Origin: Macrobrachium rosenbergii
Taxonomy: Eukaryota; Arthropoda; Malacostraca; Decapoda; Palaemonidae
DNA: 64,000 nt
Assembly: GCF_040412425.1 (NCBI RefSeq)
Contig: NC_089762.1
Coordinates: 25,932,891-25,996,890 of the forward strand
Direction: 5' to 3'
Of the stretch, positions 1 to 12,000 are shown in pieces. The translations under genes were made by a program, and so were the position numbers. How positions within the stretch are numbered: position 1 is the stretch's first letter; the number at the start of each line of letters is the position of its first letter. The notes under the pieces were generated by a model. That model made no database searches, was not told where the DNA came from, and saw nothing but the letters and a program-made list of their open reading frames with translations.

Positions 1-311
1 CGCCCGATGTTGGAGATAGACTCAAGGTCTCGAGTCTGAAGATGAGATTAGATCAGTCCTCGTCGTCGGACTACCAGATTCTCGCTCAAGCTGTTGAAGG
101 AATTGTTTCCTGACAAGTTTCTGCCGGCAGTACCTCTCTCCCCTCCTTCTCAACTGACTTCACTAAGTCTAGGAAAGCCCGGGATTTCTGAAGATGACTA
201 AATCGCTCTCCACTAGCGGGCCTTCAAGAAAGTCCATTTGTGGATGGACTCCCATAAAGCCCAAGGAAAGTCTTCTTTCGCCCTTCCCCTTCAAGACTCT
301 CGAAAAGCGCG

Positions 312-940
312 ATGTGGTATGAGACCGGAGAAGACTTAGGCTTACGTCTTCCTTCCTCATCTAAGGAGACTTCGCCTCTCTCGTTGATTCGAGTAGGAGG
401 TCTCATCTGTCGACGCCAAGGTTCCCTGGACTCTTCTACGGAGATGGACCATCTTTTGAAGGGCCTTTTCAAAGACGATAGAAGTTTTCAACTTCCTTGA
501 CTGGTGCCTTGGAGCTTTGGACCTTAAGTCTCGGAGTCAGGACTCGATCTCCTTTGTCGGACCTTTTGAGCATCTTGTCTTGCATGGACAAGGCGGTCCG
601 AGATGGTTCTGACGAATTGGCCTCGCACTTTGACTGGAGTGCTCAAGAAGAGGTCTCTCTTCTGCGGTTTCGCTTACGAAGTCCGTCTCCTTGGCACAGA
701 AAGGAGAACTGTTGTTTGCTCCCCTTTCCAGTCATCTTTTCCGGCTTCGATGGTAAAGGACATCGCTGCAAGCTTGCAAGAGAAGACCACACAGGACCTG
801 TTGGCTCAGTCATCGGCGCCCTGCGGTTCCCGTGACCTCGACGACGTCAAACCGTCAGCATTCACCCAAGATGAAGAAGCCCTTTCGTGCCGGATCATCT
901 TCAAAGCCTTCTTCTCGAGGAAAGAACCTCTCGAGAGGTA
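312..940 (+). pseudogene. DIRS gag-like region
   Basis: Open segments in two + frames overlap here (frames starting at 497 and 603), switching near 640. They encode a leucine- and serine-rich protein of the kind expected upstream of DIRS RT, with a segment reading SMVKDIAASLQEKTTQDLLA. No enzymatic motif is visible. The assignment rests mainly on its place immediately before RT. Sequence 1-311 is probably more of the same gene, but no open frame holds. Confidence 0.55.
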
Positions 941-1129
941 AAGCCCTTGCTAGAGGTAGGGGCAAGAAGTGATGTGATTCTCCTCCAGATACCGGTGGGT
1001 GCCAGGCTTCTTGCGTTTTCCGAGGCCTGGAAAGTGAGAGGGGCAGACAGTTGGTCCCTTTCGGTTTTAGAGAAAGGATACAAGATCCCTTTCCTTTCTC
1101 CCCCTCCCTTAAGCCTTTCGCCCTTGGAC

Positions 1130-1700
1130 CTCTCTCCGTCGTACGGTCCAGAAAAACAAGAGATCCTGTACGACCTGCTGCGGCAAATGCTCGTCAAGAG
1201 AGCAGTAGAACAGGTCTTAGACCTGAATTCCCCGGGCTTCTACAACAGGCTGTTCCTGGTCCCAAACAGTCGGGAAGTTGGAGACCTGTGCTGGATGTCA
1301 GCAGCCTGAACCGCTTCGTGAAAGAAACTTTCAAGATGGAGACGGCGCAGTCTGTTCTAGGAGCCTTAAGACCAGGGGATTGGATGGTATCCCTCGACCT
1401 TCAGGACGCGCGTACTTCCACGCATCGATACATCCTCAGTCAAGGAAGTTCCTGAGGTTCGTCTTGAGGGGAAAGGTGTATCAATTCAGAGCTCTTTGCT
1501 TTGGCCTGTCCACAGCTCCCATGATTTTCACCGTCATCATGAGGAATGTAGCAAGGTGGCTGCATCTGGCAGGCGACGTGTGTCGCTCTACTTGGACGAC
1601 TGGCTGATTCGGCGTCATCGAGGGAGAGGTGTCTGGAGGATCTTCAAGCAACTTTGAACCTGACGAAAAAGAACTCGGCCTGCTGGTCAACTTCAAAAGT
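1130..1700 (+). pseudogene. DIRS reverse transcriptase, frameshifted
   Basis: RT motifs appear in order but in at least four successive frames: GFYNRLFLVP (about 1236-1265), WRPVLDVSSLN, MVSLDLQDA (first catalytic Asp, about 1385-1410), FGLSTAP (about 1500) and YLDD (1589-1600, catalytic pair), followed by WLIR. Frame changes fall near 1268, 1407 and 1575. Each motif is well preserved, so the disruptions look recent relative to amino-acid decay. The product would copy element RNA into DNA. Confidence 0.9.
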
Positions 1701-2450
1701 CACACCTGACTCCAACTCAGTCCATCGTGTATCTGGGGATTCAGATGGACTCAGTGGCTTTTTCGGCTTTTCCGTCCCCCGAACGTCAACAGCTGTGCTA
1801 CGGAAAAGTCCTGGCCTTCCTAGGAAAGAAACATGTTCGGTGAGGGGAGTGGATGAGTCTGCTGGGGACCATTTCCTCACTGGAAAAGTTTGTTTCCCTA
1901 GGGAGACTACATCTCAGGCCTCTTCAGTTCTTCCTGCAAGACAACTGGGAAGACAAGGAAAATTTCAGTTGTCTCTCAAACTTTCCTCGAAGTGAAGGAG
2001 CATCTCAGGTGGTGGTTGGATCCCTCGAAGCTTTCAGAAGGCGTGTCTCTCAGCCTTCCGAACCCCGACCTAGTGTTGTTCTCCTCACGCATCAATGTCG
2101 GGTGGGGAGCAACACTGGGCAAGAGAGAAGTGTCAGGCACCTGGAGAGGGGAACAGGTGACCTGGCATATCAATATGAAAGAATTAGGGGCGATTCTTCT
2201 AGCCCTTCGATTCTTCAAGATCAAGTGTCGGTCGCACAGTCCAGGTAAACGCGACAATACCACAGCTCTAGCTTACCTGAAAAAGCAGGGAGGCACTCAT
2301 TCTCGTTCCCTGTTCGTACTTGCAAAAAGAGATCCTGTTGTGGGCGACAGTTCCAGGAACGTTACGATCCTGACGAGGTTTGTAGCAGGCGTTCAGAACG
2401 TGAGAGCGGACCTGCTAAGTCGTCGTCATCAACTGCTCCCGACAGAGTGG
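1700..2450 (+). pseudogene. DIRS RT thumb and RNase H region
   Basis: After YLDD the reading continues through a segment resembling the RT thumb (text such as SIVYLGIQMDS in another frame near 1720-1750). The RNase H fold follows: NVGWGATL (about 2095-2118, where the usual Asp-Ala-Ser before GWG is damaged), MKELGAILLALRFF (about 2174-2215, supplying the catalytic Glu) and RDNTTALAYLKKQGG (about 2250-2295, catalytic Asp). The longest open frame is 1992-2585. In DIRS elements the RNase H domain degrades the RNA template. Confidence 0.8.
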
Positions 2451-2708
2451 ACTCTGAACCAGGAGGTGTGCCAAAAACTGTGGGGTTTATGGGGTCGACC
2501 CTTAGTAGACCTGTTTGCAACATCAAAGAACAACAGGCTTCCGCTCTACTGCTCTCTGTCCTGGATCCAGGAGCAGTATCAATAGACGCCCTTCTTTGGG
2601 ACTGGTCTCGTCTGGACCTTTACGCTTTCCCTCCCTTCAAGATCCTGGGAGAAGTGGTCAGGAAGTTAGCGTCGTCACAAGACACAAGGATGACTCTGAT
2701 CGCTCTTT

Positions 2709-3890
2709 TTGGCCTTACAAGGAGTGGTTCCCGGAGGTAATGTTGCTTCTGGTAGACTTTCCAAGGGTGTTGCCTCTTCGTCCAGATCTACTCAGACAGC
2801 CCCACTTCGAACGATACCATCAAAACCTCTCCGCTCTCGGTCTGACTGCGTTCAGACTATCGAAATGCTGGCGAGAGCGAGAGGTTTTTCGAAGCAGGTG
2901 GCAAGAGCGATCGCGAGAGCCAGGAGAACATCCTCGATCGCAGTTTACCAGTCGAAGTGGGCCGTATTTCGGCAGTGGTGTAAACGCAGAGGGATTTCCT
3001 CTTCCTCGACCACTGTGAGCCAGATTGCAGACTTCCTTCTTTTCCTTAGGGAAGTTCCGAAGCTGGCAGTCTCTACTATTAAGGGATATAAGAGTATGTT
3101 GTCGGCGGTCTTTCGGCACAGAGGATTAGATATCGCCAACAATACGGACCTACATGACCTCATTAGGTCGTTCGAGACGACTAAGGTGCATCAGTTTTGG
3201 TTCCATCTTGGAATTTGGGCGTAGTTCTTAAGTTCCTGATGCAAAGCCCTTTGAACCCCTTCATGCTGCTTCTTTGAGGACTTAACAAAGAAGACTTTAT
3301 TTTTAGTTGCTCTCGCTACTGCAAAGAGAATCAGTGAGATTCATGCAATATCTAAGTCAATTGGTTTTAAAGGAGACGATGCGGTGTGCTCTCTCCAACC
3401 GTCGTTTCTTGCCAAGAATGAGAACCCGTCTCACCCCTGGCCCAAGTCCTTTGAATTGAAAGGTTTGGCGGGTATTCTGGGTCAGGAACCAGAAAGACTG
3501 CTATGCCCTGTTCGGGCTCTAAAGTTCTACTTGGACAAGACAAAAGAGTCGAGAGGTCTTGCGGATAGGTTATGGTGCTCGGTGAGAAGACCTGACGTCC
3601 CCATGTCAAAGAATGCGCTGGCTTTCTTCTTGAGGTCCACCATTCAAGAAGCGCATAAGAGTTGTCAGGAGAGTGACTTCGAACTTTTGAAAGTTAAAGC
3701 GCATGAGGTTCGGGCTGTTGCAACGTCAGTAGCCTTTCAAAAGAACATGGCTCTGAACGATATTATGAATGCCACCTATTGGAGAAGTCATTCTGTGTTC
3801 GCCTCTCATTACCTAAAGGACGTAAGAACAGTGTATGAGTCTTGCTGTACGATCTTGGGAGAAGGAGGCAGTACCCATCCTATCCTTTAA
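2709..3890 (+). pseudogene. DIRS tyrosine recombinase, interrupted
   Basis: The N-terminal core-binding part is open from 2709 to 3224, including SIAVYQSKWAVFRQWCKRRG. It is interrupted by stops and frame changes between 3222 and 3285. The catalytic part resumes in the original frame and ends at 3888-3890. Catalytic residues can be read: Arg in ATAKRISEIH (codon 3327-3329), the H-x-x-R box HEVR (3702-3713), and a plausible nucleophile Tyr in ASHYLKDV (3810-3812). This recombinase integrates the circular DIRS intermediate. The intact catalytic residues contrast with the broken linker. Confidence 0.9.
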
Positions 3891-4279
3891 TGTATGGTTA
3901 GGAATAGTTTTTAAAAAATTTTTGGTTTTGTTTTTATGGTTGTGGGGTAGACTGTGGGGGCAGTCTTCCCTTTCCTTAGTTTTTAACTAGTCACGATGTT
4001 TGGTAGGTCAGGTGGTTATTTTTGTCTCTTTGCTTCCTTCTTGAGGGCTACGATCTGGGCACATAGTGGTCACGTCCCCGTTGACAGATCGTCTGGAACT
4101 CTCCAACCATATAGGTCTCTACCTCGTTGGAAACTCCAGTAAAGCAGACGCAGACTTGGGTGACAGTAATCACGAAGTCAGCTATGCTAAAAGGTAAGGA
4201 ACCAAGATGTGTAATCATCTACATTGTTTTGTTTCTCAATCCTATGCTGTCTCTGCCCACCGCCAATGGTGCGATTCAG
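3891..4279 (+). other. DIRS 3' non-coding region
   Basis: Between the recombinase stop codon and the internal complementary region there is no open frame of note. Near its end the text CCCACC...GTGCGATTCAGC resembles CCCACC...GTGGGATTCAGC on the minus strand just before the internal complementary region at 55357-55240, which links the two elements. Confidence 0.6.
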
Positions 4280-4371
4280 CTATATATATATCTGACAGGT
4301 AAGTTTCATGAACAAAATTATATTTTAATGATAAAATAAGGTTTGTTCATACTTACCTGGCAGATATATAT
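4280..4371 (+). repeat. DIRS internal complementary region (ICR)
   Basis: Two half-sites lie head to head. The first (4280-4319) reads CTATATATATATCTGACAGG and on into TAAGTTTCATGAAC. The second (4320-4371) is the exact reverse complement of 4549-4600, the outer edge of the right terminal repeat. In DIRS elements an ICR complementary to both outer ends is thought to guide formation of the circular DNA. The first half should match the missing left terminal repeat. Confidence 0.8.
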
Positions 4372-4605
4372 TCAATAGTGCCCACCCTCCTCCCCTCAGG
4401 AGACAACGGCACTATGAAAATCTGAATGGAAAATGGGAATGGTTCTGATACCCGCCTCCCAGCGGCGGAATGGGTACTAACCACCTGACCGGCCACTGCG
4501 TGTGCCGCGAAATTTGAAATTCTGTCGGACCTTCGAGAATACAGCTATATATATATCTGCCAGGTAAGTATGAACAAACCTTATTTTATCATTAAAATAT
4601 CATTT
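4372..4605 (+). repeat. DIRS right inverted terminal repeat
   Basis: This stretch ends with the 52-bp segment 4549-4600 that is a perfect reverse complement of 4320-4371. Its interior (CCCACCCTCC and CCGGCCACTG segments) is GC-richer than the flanks and non-coding. The outer end is near 4600-4605, judged from shared sequence with the remnant at 16709-16793. It contains the perfect splice-donor string CAGGTAAGTAT at 4561-4571. Confidence 0.75.
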
Positions 4606-5028
4606 TTATATTCCCGACAATCTTTAAAACGTGATGTCACTACCGGCTGAGTAATACCTGTTAGAAGTAGATCCTCAAGAATGTTTTTCCTTTATACATT
4701 TGAAGAGACTCCCGATATTAAGGATAACTGGGGAACTTTCTATATCAGAAAATCCATGTAGTTTGATTATAAAATACTACAAAGGAAATATTGGCCCTAA
4801 GTAAACACCAAGGCTCATAAGTCAAGCATGATTGGGAACTACGATTATGGCTATGTTTCGTACACAAGAAGTTAGGCTAACCCGTTTTACCCTTTCAATA
4901 ACTTTAAATTATCTATCAGTGTTAAAAAGGTCATTGACTAATGACTTTCAATAACAAAATTGTCTAATATTACTGCCTTAATTCTAACAATTGCTTTGTC
5001 AGACAGGAAAAAACTACAGCCCGACAAT
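4606..5028. other. intronic sequence, nothing recognised
   Basis: AT-rich sequence between the DIRS end and the next MITE. I see no open frame, repeat or motif worth calling. It is probably part of the LTN1 intron upstream of 5919. Confidence 0.5.
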
Positions 5029-5030
5029 TA

Positions 5031-5385
5031 CAGTGAACCCCCCTTATTCGCGGGTGATGCGTACCACACCCCCCCGCGAATAGCTAAAATCCGCGAATAC
5101 TTAAAACCCCTCTAAAAACACTTAGAACTGCCCATTTTGATAGTTTAAACACAAGAAAAACCCTGTAAAAATGCTTACACCTGAGTATTTTAATAGTTTT
5201 ATCACAAAAAGTGCATTTATTCATGAAAATTATATGAAAATACAGTAATTAATGAATATTTCTAAGTGAAAAATACCGCGAGTGGGCGAATTTTCCGCAA
5301 GTAATGGGTAGATATGTTCTACAGAGAAACTCACGAATGCGTGAGTCCGCGAATCGTTAGAACGCGAATACGGGGGGGTTTACTG
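5031..5385 (+). mobile_element. pogo/Tigger-like MITE
   Basis: The left end reads CAGTGAACCCCCCTTATTCG. The right end is its near reverse complement (CGCGAATACGGGGGGG then TTTACTG). Both sides are flanked by TA (5029-5030 and 5386-5387), the duplication made by Tc1/mariner/pogo transposases. It has no coding capacity and is about 355 bp. An inverted, truncated relative starts at 19634. Confidence 0.85.
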
Positions 5386-5387
5386 TA

Positions 5388-5918
5388 ATCCTAACTTCCC
5401 ACTTTGGAGGAGACCTACTGGCTCCCAGTTTTAACAAATATTAGCCCACATGTTAAAATTTTGAGGAACTTAAACCTTTCACTGGGTCTTATAATTATGT
5501 GCTTAGCTTTAAAGTTATGATGATTATGGTGTGAGTAAGGCAAAGGAAAAAGCCAAGGCAGTCGATGTGTGAACTGGAGATAGAATCCTCTTGTCCTGTC
5601 CTTTATATTCTTTTATTCTATCACTGTGCCAACATGCAATATTCTGGCTGAGACTAACTACTGTATAAGAGAATTCTTTGAGATTGGTTGGTCTGTCTTA
5701 TGGAGCCCTGGGGCGATCTTGAAAGTGTTGCTCCTTTGAGGACGCACAGCAGCTATGCCATGAAAAATGTTCAGTTTTGTCATATGTGTACTTGCTCAGG
5801 TCTCTAAGTATTGTATCTTTGGAGGAATACTGTACTGTACTTGTCTTCATTTGTGTAAAAGTTTTTTTAATTTCTTAATATTGTATCGTACTTGTTCATT
5901 AATATGGTTTTTTCATAG
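5388..5918 (+). other. end of LTN1 upstream intron
   Basis: AT-rich sequence ending in a T-rich tract and the acceptor TTTTTTCATAG at 5908-5918. Nothing else is recognised. Confidence 0.6.
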
Positions 5919-6092
5919 GTCCGCAGTGCCTGGTTTTCACTTGTGAAGGACGTTTTTGAGTTTGACAGTGAACTAATCCAAGATTGTAGGGGAGACTTAA
6001 GTAAAGCCATCCTTGCAGCTGTAGATGATCATGATGGCACAGTTCTGTCTCATGTATGGGTGGCATTCCTACACCTTTGTGTGGCATACCCT
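5919..6092 (+). CDS. LTN1: LTN1 window exon 1
   Basis: 58 codons, phase 0 at both ends, acceptor TTTTCATAG and donor GTAAGT. It begins VRSAWFSLVKDVFEFDSELI and ends LHLCVAYP. VRSAWF followed by an aromatic/aliphatic helix is typical of the N-terminal third of Listerin. Upstream exons are not in the window. Confidence 0.93.
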
Positions 6093-9000
6093 GTAAGTAT
6101 GAGTATAAATGTTGGCGTGGAATAAAGTTTTTGCTGCTGTTTTTTCCTTATATTCAGATACGAATAAGAACATATCTTTGATTTGTAAATTCTTTCTTTA
6201 ACACCTTGTTACTGTACCTATTAATTAGTGCTGTATACTTTCCTATTTTTCACTAGTGATAGGTGCTGTCTATCCAGATGATGGAAAAGGTACTTGTCAT
6301 GGAAAAAGGTTATCATTTCATGTGTATGATGTATGACAGTTTGCCATGAAACTGTTGCATCTGGATATTAGAGTCACAACCAGTGTACAGTAATTGGATC
6401 CTGCTAACTGTGCAAGAATATGCTATAGTTCTACCTGATATGACTAGATTTAACATTGAAATTCCCACAAACAATTATGAAGCATCCCAAAAGTCCATTA
6501 CAATAAATAAATGGTGGGATTCATGTTGTGTTAAATTTCTTTAAAAAACCTTCAAATTATATTAAACTCATTGTTTACTCAATGAAATACATTTAGAGGT
6601 AGCATTATCTTGTCTTAGAATTGAACATATGGAAGTAATTGTTTACTTAATGACCAACCCTTGTGATCTAATCTTCAACTATGAAGCATACTTTGTGTAA
6701 GTGGTGATAGGGATGACATCTGTCAAGAATATCTTACCTAAATCAGTTGTATTGTCGACTCATGCTCAGTCTAATGTTGGGTCATATGGAGTTCAAATAG
6801 CATACTGTATTGACTATTCTAGCTTGGTAGTCTGACTGGGAATCTGATATAGGCCAAAAGAGGCAAGACTGACTGTTCATTAAATAGGACAGGACAGATA
6901 GTTAATACGCTGCTATTTAAGTGCAACCATGTTAAATGAGTGGGGATGTGAGTTTGTGAAGTAAGAAAGAAGTGAGAGGAGGGGGTGAGGGAATAAGAAC
7001 TAGGATGGAAGTTATCTGACTTGGTTATCTTGGTCAGAGAAAATGTATCTAGGTATTTGTCAGAGTTGTTCTTGAGGTAAGAGGAGGAGAAAGTAGAATG
7101 GTATTTTGTTTTTGCCATATATTTACCTTGGTCAGCTTGTATGGTAGAACTTGATCTTCATGAACACTGATTTAGTGAGAGTGAAGTTCTTTTCTTCAAA
7201 AGGATAGGAATTTTTCAATATCTTCTTTAAGTCAGAAGGGTAGAAAGATAGAAGAGAGACAAGTTGATTAGGTGGCAAACCAGCAGTGGCTAGAACTGAA
7301 GACAAGGGTATAACTCGCCTATAAATTCCTGCCATGTTTTAAAGGGAAGAGATGGAGAAGGATCCCAAAGAAGTCATCTGGAAAGTCCAGGAGTTTAGTT
7401 TTGGCAATAAAGTTAAGTAGAACAAGAGAGGTCCATTGACTTCCTGTTTCTTATGAGTAAACTACTCAAGACTGAATATAGTAGTCATAAGTATAGGTTT
7501 TAGGGTTGTTAGGTCTAAGAAGAAGCTGTTTTGATAGCTTTCTTGCATGAGACATATTACATGTGGAAGAACAACATAGGATGACCTTGAATTTGGAGAG
7601 TTCTTTGATATGGGTAGGGTTCTGTAATATGGGTAGACTTCTAGAAGCCATATCAGGAAAGGCCTTTATGGAATGCAGGCTGAGTAACTTTAGAACTTGC
7701 TGGTAATGTACAGTATATCCAGTTTGCTGATTTTCAACCTGGCTGATGCTCTGCAAGCCTTGTGTAAAATTTAACATCATTGAAATCTCTGAGGCTTAGG
7801 AATAGATAATTTCAGACATCCAAGTGAATGTTTGGTAATGGTGGTAACAGCAACATAACTTTAATGACACTTATATTTGATGAATCAGTAGTATCTCCCT
7901 GACAACTTGGAAAATTAAGTTTGTTCCTACATCAGAAGCCATGTACTTACGTTGGATGCTGACACCAGGAGCAAATATTGTCATTTTAATCCATCAGTGT
8001 TGGTGCTCTTCAGCAGGATCACTGAATTTTTGTCTTATCCTGAACATATTACTATAGTAGCTTTTGAGGCAAAGGTTGTGCCAGTGTTGGATAATTGATG
8101 CCTCCAGTATACCGTCAAGTGACTGTGTAGTCCAAGGTCTGAGTTCTTTATCAAGCAGTGACACTCATTTTCATGCTATTTATGAGGTTTTCCCTCTTGA
8201 TGGAAACCCTTGAAGTAAGAAAAAAAATCAGTCTGTTGAACTAGTTGATCGTCATAGACATTGATAAGGTCTTTAATGGCAGACAGTTTTTGCCTTTTGC
8301 AGACGTGGCCAACAAACTAGTCACCAAATTAGGCATGGCTGAATTCACTGATTTGGAGAAGGTTGTGTTGTTCCACCTCTGTATTTTTGGATGTAGACAC
8401 CTCTCAGTCTTTCATTTACTGTAACCAGAAGTTGGTTGTTTTTCAGCTGTCTGTGAAGATGATGATAATCCTGACAGTTCAAGAATATTTCACTGTTCTT
8501 AACAATGGTTAACCCTTTGTGTCTTCCAGCCTGGTGAAATCTTTTGAAGTAGCCACTCATTTTAAGGTTTCACAGTTTTCACATTGATGGCAATCTTCCT
8601 GCTGAGGATGATTTTCCTTGAAAAACCGTAAATGTTTTATCCCATGATCTGGTTGAACAGTGCTTCTGTGGTCTTCACTTGGATAGTTGGATATACAGGC
8701 AGTCGCTGATTTACGATGGTGGTTCCATTCCTGCGCCGCGTCATAACCCAAAAATCGTCGCAAGCTGAGAGATCATTGAAAATTGTAAGAAAATGTTACT
8801 TTTAATCCTTTGAGTGTCTTGAAAATGATGTAACCTGCATTTTTATTGGGTTTTTAATAAAAAAGAACTTCAAATTTTGATTATTCTGCCATTTTGGAGC
8901 CATATTTCTTCTGTTGGATCGGTGTCTTTAGTGACATATCCCTGGAACATGCGTCTTAAACTGGGAAATAATTTTTGATGAATGTATTTGAAAAGCGTTG

Positions 9001-12000
9001 TAAGCTCGGAACGTCATAAGCTGAACCTGTCGTAACCCAGGGACTGCCTGTACCAGATTTTGTAATCAAAGATGCAAATGACAAGTAGCAGAGACAGTAT
9101 CATAACACCCTCCCCCATCACTGTTTCAACCTTGATTACTGGGACAAAGATTATCTGTTGCTTGAGTCAGTGGGGCATGTTCAGCAGTACCCATGTAAAT
9201 CAGATCTTCAGTCTTACATCCTAACATTTCACTGTACAAAACTGGCCTCAAGCACAATCTCTTGATAACCAGGCAGGCCATTCTGGCAAGTTTCAGATGA
9301 GAGGGAACAGGTAAAAGTGAGAATCATTTTTTACGCTATTTGCTATTCTTCACTTGGTTTTTTCTTTGCATATTATGCTTGCCAATACTGAAGGCAGTGA
9401 CCAGATACAACATTGAATTGGTAATCGTAGCATGCTAATATTAGTTTGGGTGTAAGTCACTGAAGTTGTTTATTCCACCTTGTTTGTATGCCATTCACAG
9501 TATTCACAGGAATAGTCTTTCAGAATTTCTTATGCTTTTGTCTCAGTTGTTAGTTGCTATATTTCTTGACATTTCCCAATGATATCAGATACAATTCTTA
9601 CATGTACTTGTAGGTTTATCAACTCCTAAAGTAAACCCTTTTTTAGTTTCTAAGATCCTGGATCCCTGACATATAACAGTTTGTAAGGGTTATTGTAGAT
9701 CCTTCAAACCCTTGAAATTAGTCTGAGACAGTTAGGGACTTGGCCTCGCACCCAGATAGTGAACCTGATAATTATATCATCGATGGGTTTGTTATTAACA
9801 AACAAAATTTATAACATAAAATTGATTTTCCATGCAAACTTATTTGTCATAAATGAAGTGCTTGCCTACTGATCCCTTCAGTCTCACAATTGCATACTGT
9901 CTACACACAGTTTCAGGTAGCTGGTTGATGGATGTTTGATGGTCCAGGTGGAACCAGCATCATGAGAAAGTTTTCTTTTGTGAACACTAGTTTTTCTGAA
10001 TTCATTGCAGACTGCAATATGGGCAGATTGTTTTGATTTATGTTTTTGTGAAAAACACATGTAATGTCATAAAACCTTTGTTTTTTCTGTCATAATGAAC
10101 ACTTTTCTCTGTAAATGGTAAATGGTGTTTAGTTAAACTACAGAAAGTGAATCCGTTTCATTGTTGATAATATAAACAAAATCTATTGTATTTGCCAAAT
10201 TTATCTGATTTTCAATTTTTTCCTCAGGATATATGGACAGATGCAACAACCAGCAGGTCTGTAATTGGCCGTATATATTCTGTTTTGCGTGATGGAGGAA
10301 GAGGTTGTGGCACAGAATTATATCCTCAGCTGTTACCAGTGATCAGTCTTATTCCTGAGAAAGCAACAGAGGATAAAAACACCTTCTATGTAGAATTTTT
10401 TCGAGCATTCTCTAAGGGGTTAGTAGACAAATTTTATTAATATTGTTTTCATGTGTGATCTCAAAATGCTTTTTTATTGTTACATGGTTTGTTACATTGT
10501 GTGTTTTTAAGCAATTGCAAACCATAGTTTTACATAAGGCCTTGCTACTGAGTGACTATCTTATGCCAAAATCGTTCTGAAGGTATAGTTGCCACCAAAG
10601 AGGTGTCATGGATGCAGCTTAGTTTCTTGATACAGTACTTAGTGGTACCACATAAACCATTTTTGCAAACTTTAGTTGTGCCTTACCTTCTGTACCATGG
10701 CCTTCCATAGTTTTGGGTGCAAGTCCCATACTTAAGGATACACTGAGGTATAATTTCTTGTTTTTCCCCTGATTTTTCAAAATATATGTTGATGGGAGGG
10801 TTATCAGGACAATGTCTGCCTTCGTAATCTTAAACTCTTTTTTTTCTTAACATTAAGCTTGTTTTATGACAAACCCATTATTTTTACTGAGGATATTTGT
10901 ACACCTGGGCTAATCTCCAGACACTAAATGCAGTAGAAAGAAGGAGCATTTTCTGTGCTAGTGGTTTAGCATACAATTGTGCATCCAGCTCTATCAGGTC
11001 CTTGGTAGCAGGCATCTCACTACTTGTATAGTCTGGATAGCTGGTATAAAGCAGTGGCATCAGGAGGTGGGCTTTTAGGTAGATGTAATATAAAGGTAAG
11101 ATGATAATATTTCTGAGAAGGTCCTGTCAATTTTTGTTAAAAATTATATTTGTTTCATGACAAGACCTGTTACTTTCTGATCCAGCCCCTTTGAGGTTAA
11201 GAATGTTAACTCATTGGCACGTGATACGGTAAATTTTTGATTTTTTCTTCATCTGCGATGGCTTGAGCACCTTTTCCATCTCTGATTCTTCTTAATAATT
11301 TGAATAATGTTTTTGGTCTCATAATAAATATTGGGATCTTCGTAAGAAATCAGCCATGTACTCTTCTGTTCTTCTGGTTTCAGTTTCCCAGTCATAGTAG
11401 AATTGCCCTTGTCTTAAAATAAAGAATAAATCTCCTCCACTTTAGTTTTGTTTTGCATATGTACATATCTTCCTTTTCAATTATCTCATAGTAAGATGGT
11501 GCTACATAATGTGTTTTATTTGTTTCTCCAATGAGCCTAATAAATAATAATGAATTACTCACTCGAGGTAGGTTTTGTTGAACAAAATTTTCTTGTTTTT
11601 GGATGGTCAGTTTTCCATCCCATTTATTTTGATATCAGCTCTCAAGAGTTTGTCCTCTTTCCCCAATTTCCCTGGAGGAATCTTATTAATTGTTTTTATT
11701 GGCTGGAATCCCCTGAACCTCCCTGCTGGCTCTCGGCAAAAAATTTCTCTCCTGTTGGTTAATATTCATATCTAGGTTTGTTTTAGTGATGTTGGGCTTT
11801 GGGCAGCTCCTGAGTTTCCTTCCAAGTTCCTTGGGAAGGAAGGTTGTCGACTTGAGGGTATCATGTTCTCCTTGTCTCCTCTCCCCTTCTGGTAGCCTAC
11901 TCCTTCAGCCTTGCGACTCATGGCCTAGATGGCGGATGCAGGACTTCTCCTATTGGTTGAAGATTCGTCCCATGTCGTCCATCTTCGCTGTTTGGGTTCA

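Larger units (their letters stand above)
1..4605 (+). mobile_element. DIRS-type (tyrosine-recombinase) retrotransposon, decayed, 5' end outside window
   Basis: The order gag-like, reverse transcriptase, RNase H, tyrosine recombinase, internal complementary region, right inverted terminal repeat is that of DIRS elements, which integrate by a tyrosine recombinase instead of a DDE integrase and leave no target-site duplication. All coding parts are on the + strand and are broken by several frameshifts and stops, so this copy cannot make its proteins. The left terminal repeat must lie before position 1. The element precedes the first LTN1 exon seen here, so it probably sits in an upstream LTN1 intron in the sense orientation. 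DIRS1-like elements are known to be widespread in decapods. Confidence 0.9.

Noticed and set aside
4320..4600. A 281-bp MITE with perfect 52-bp terminal inverted repeats
   Set aside because: A third copy of the motif abuts it at 4280-4319 and the same three-part arrangement recurs at the 55-kb element, which fits a DIRS internal complementary region plus right terminal repeat better.
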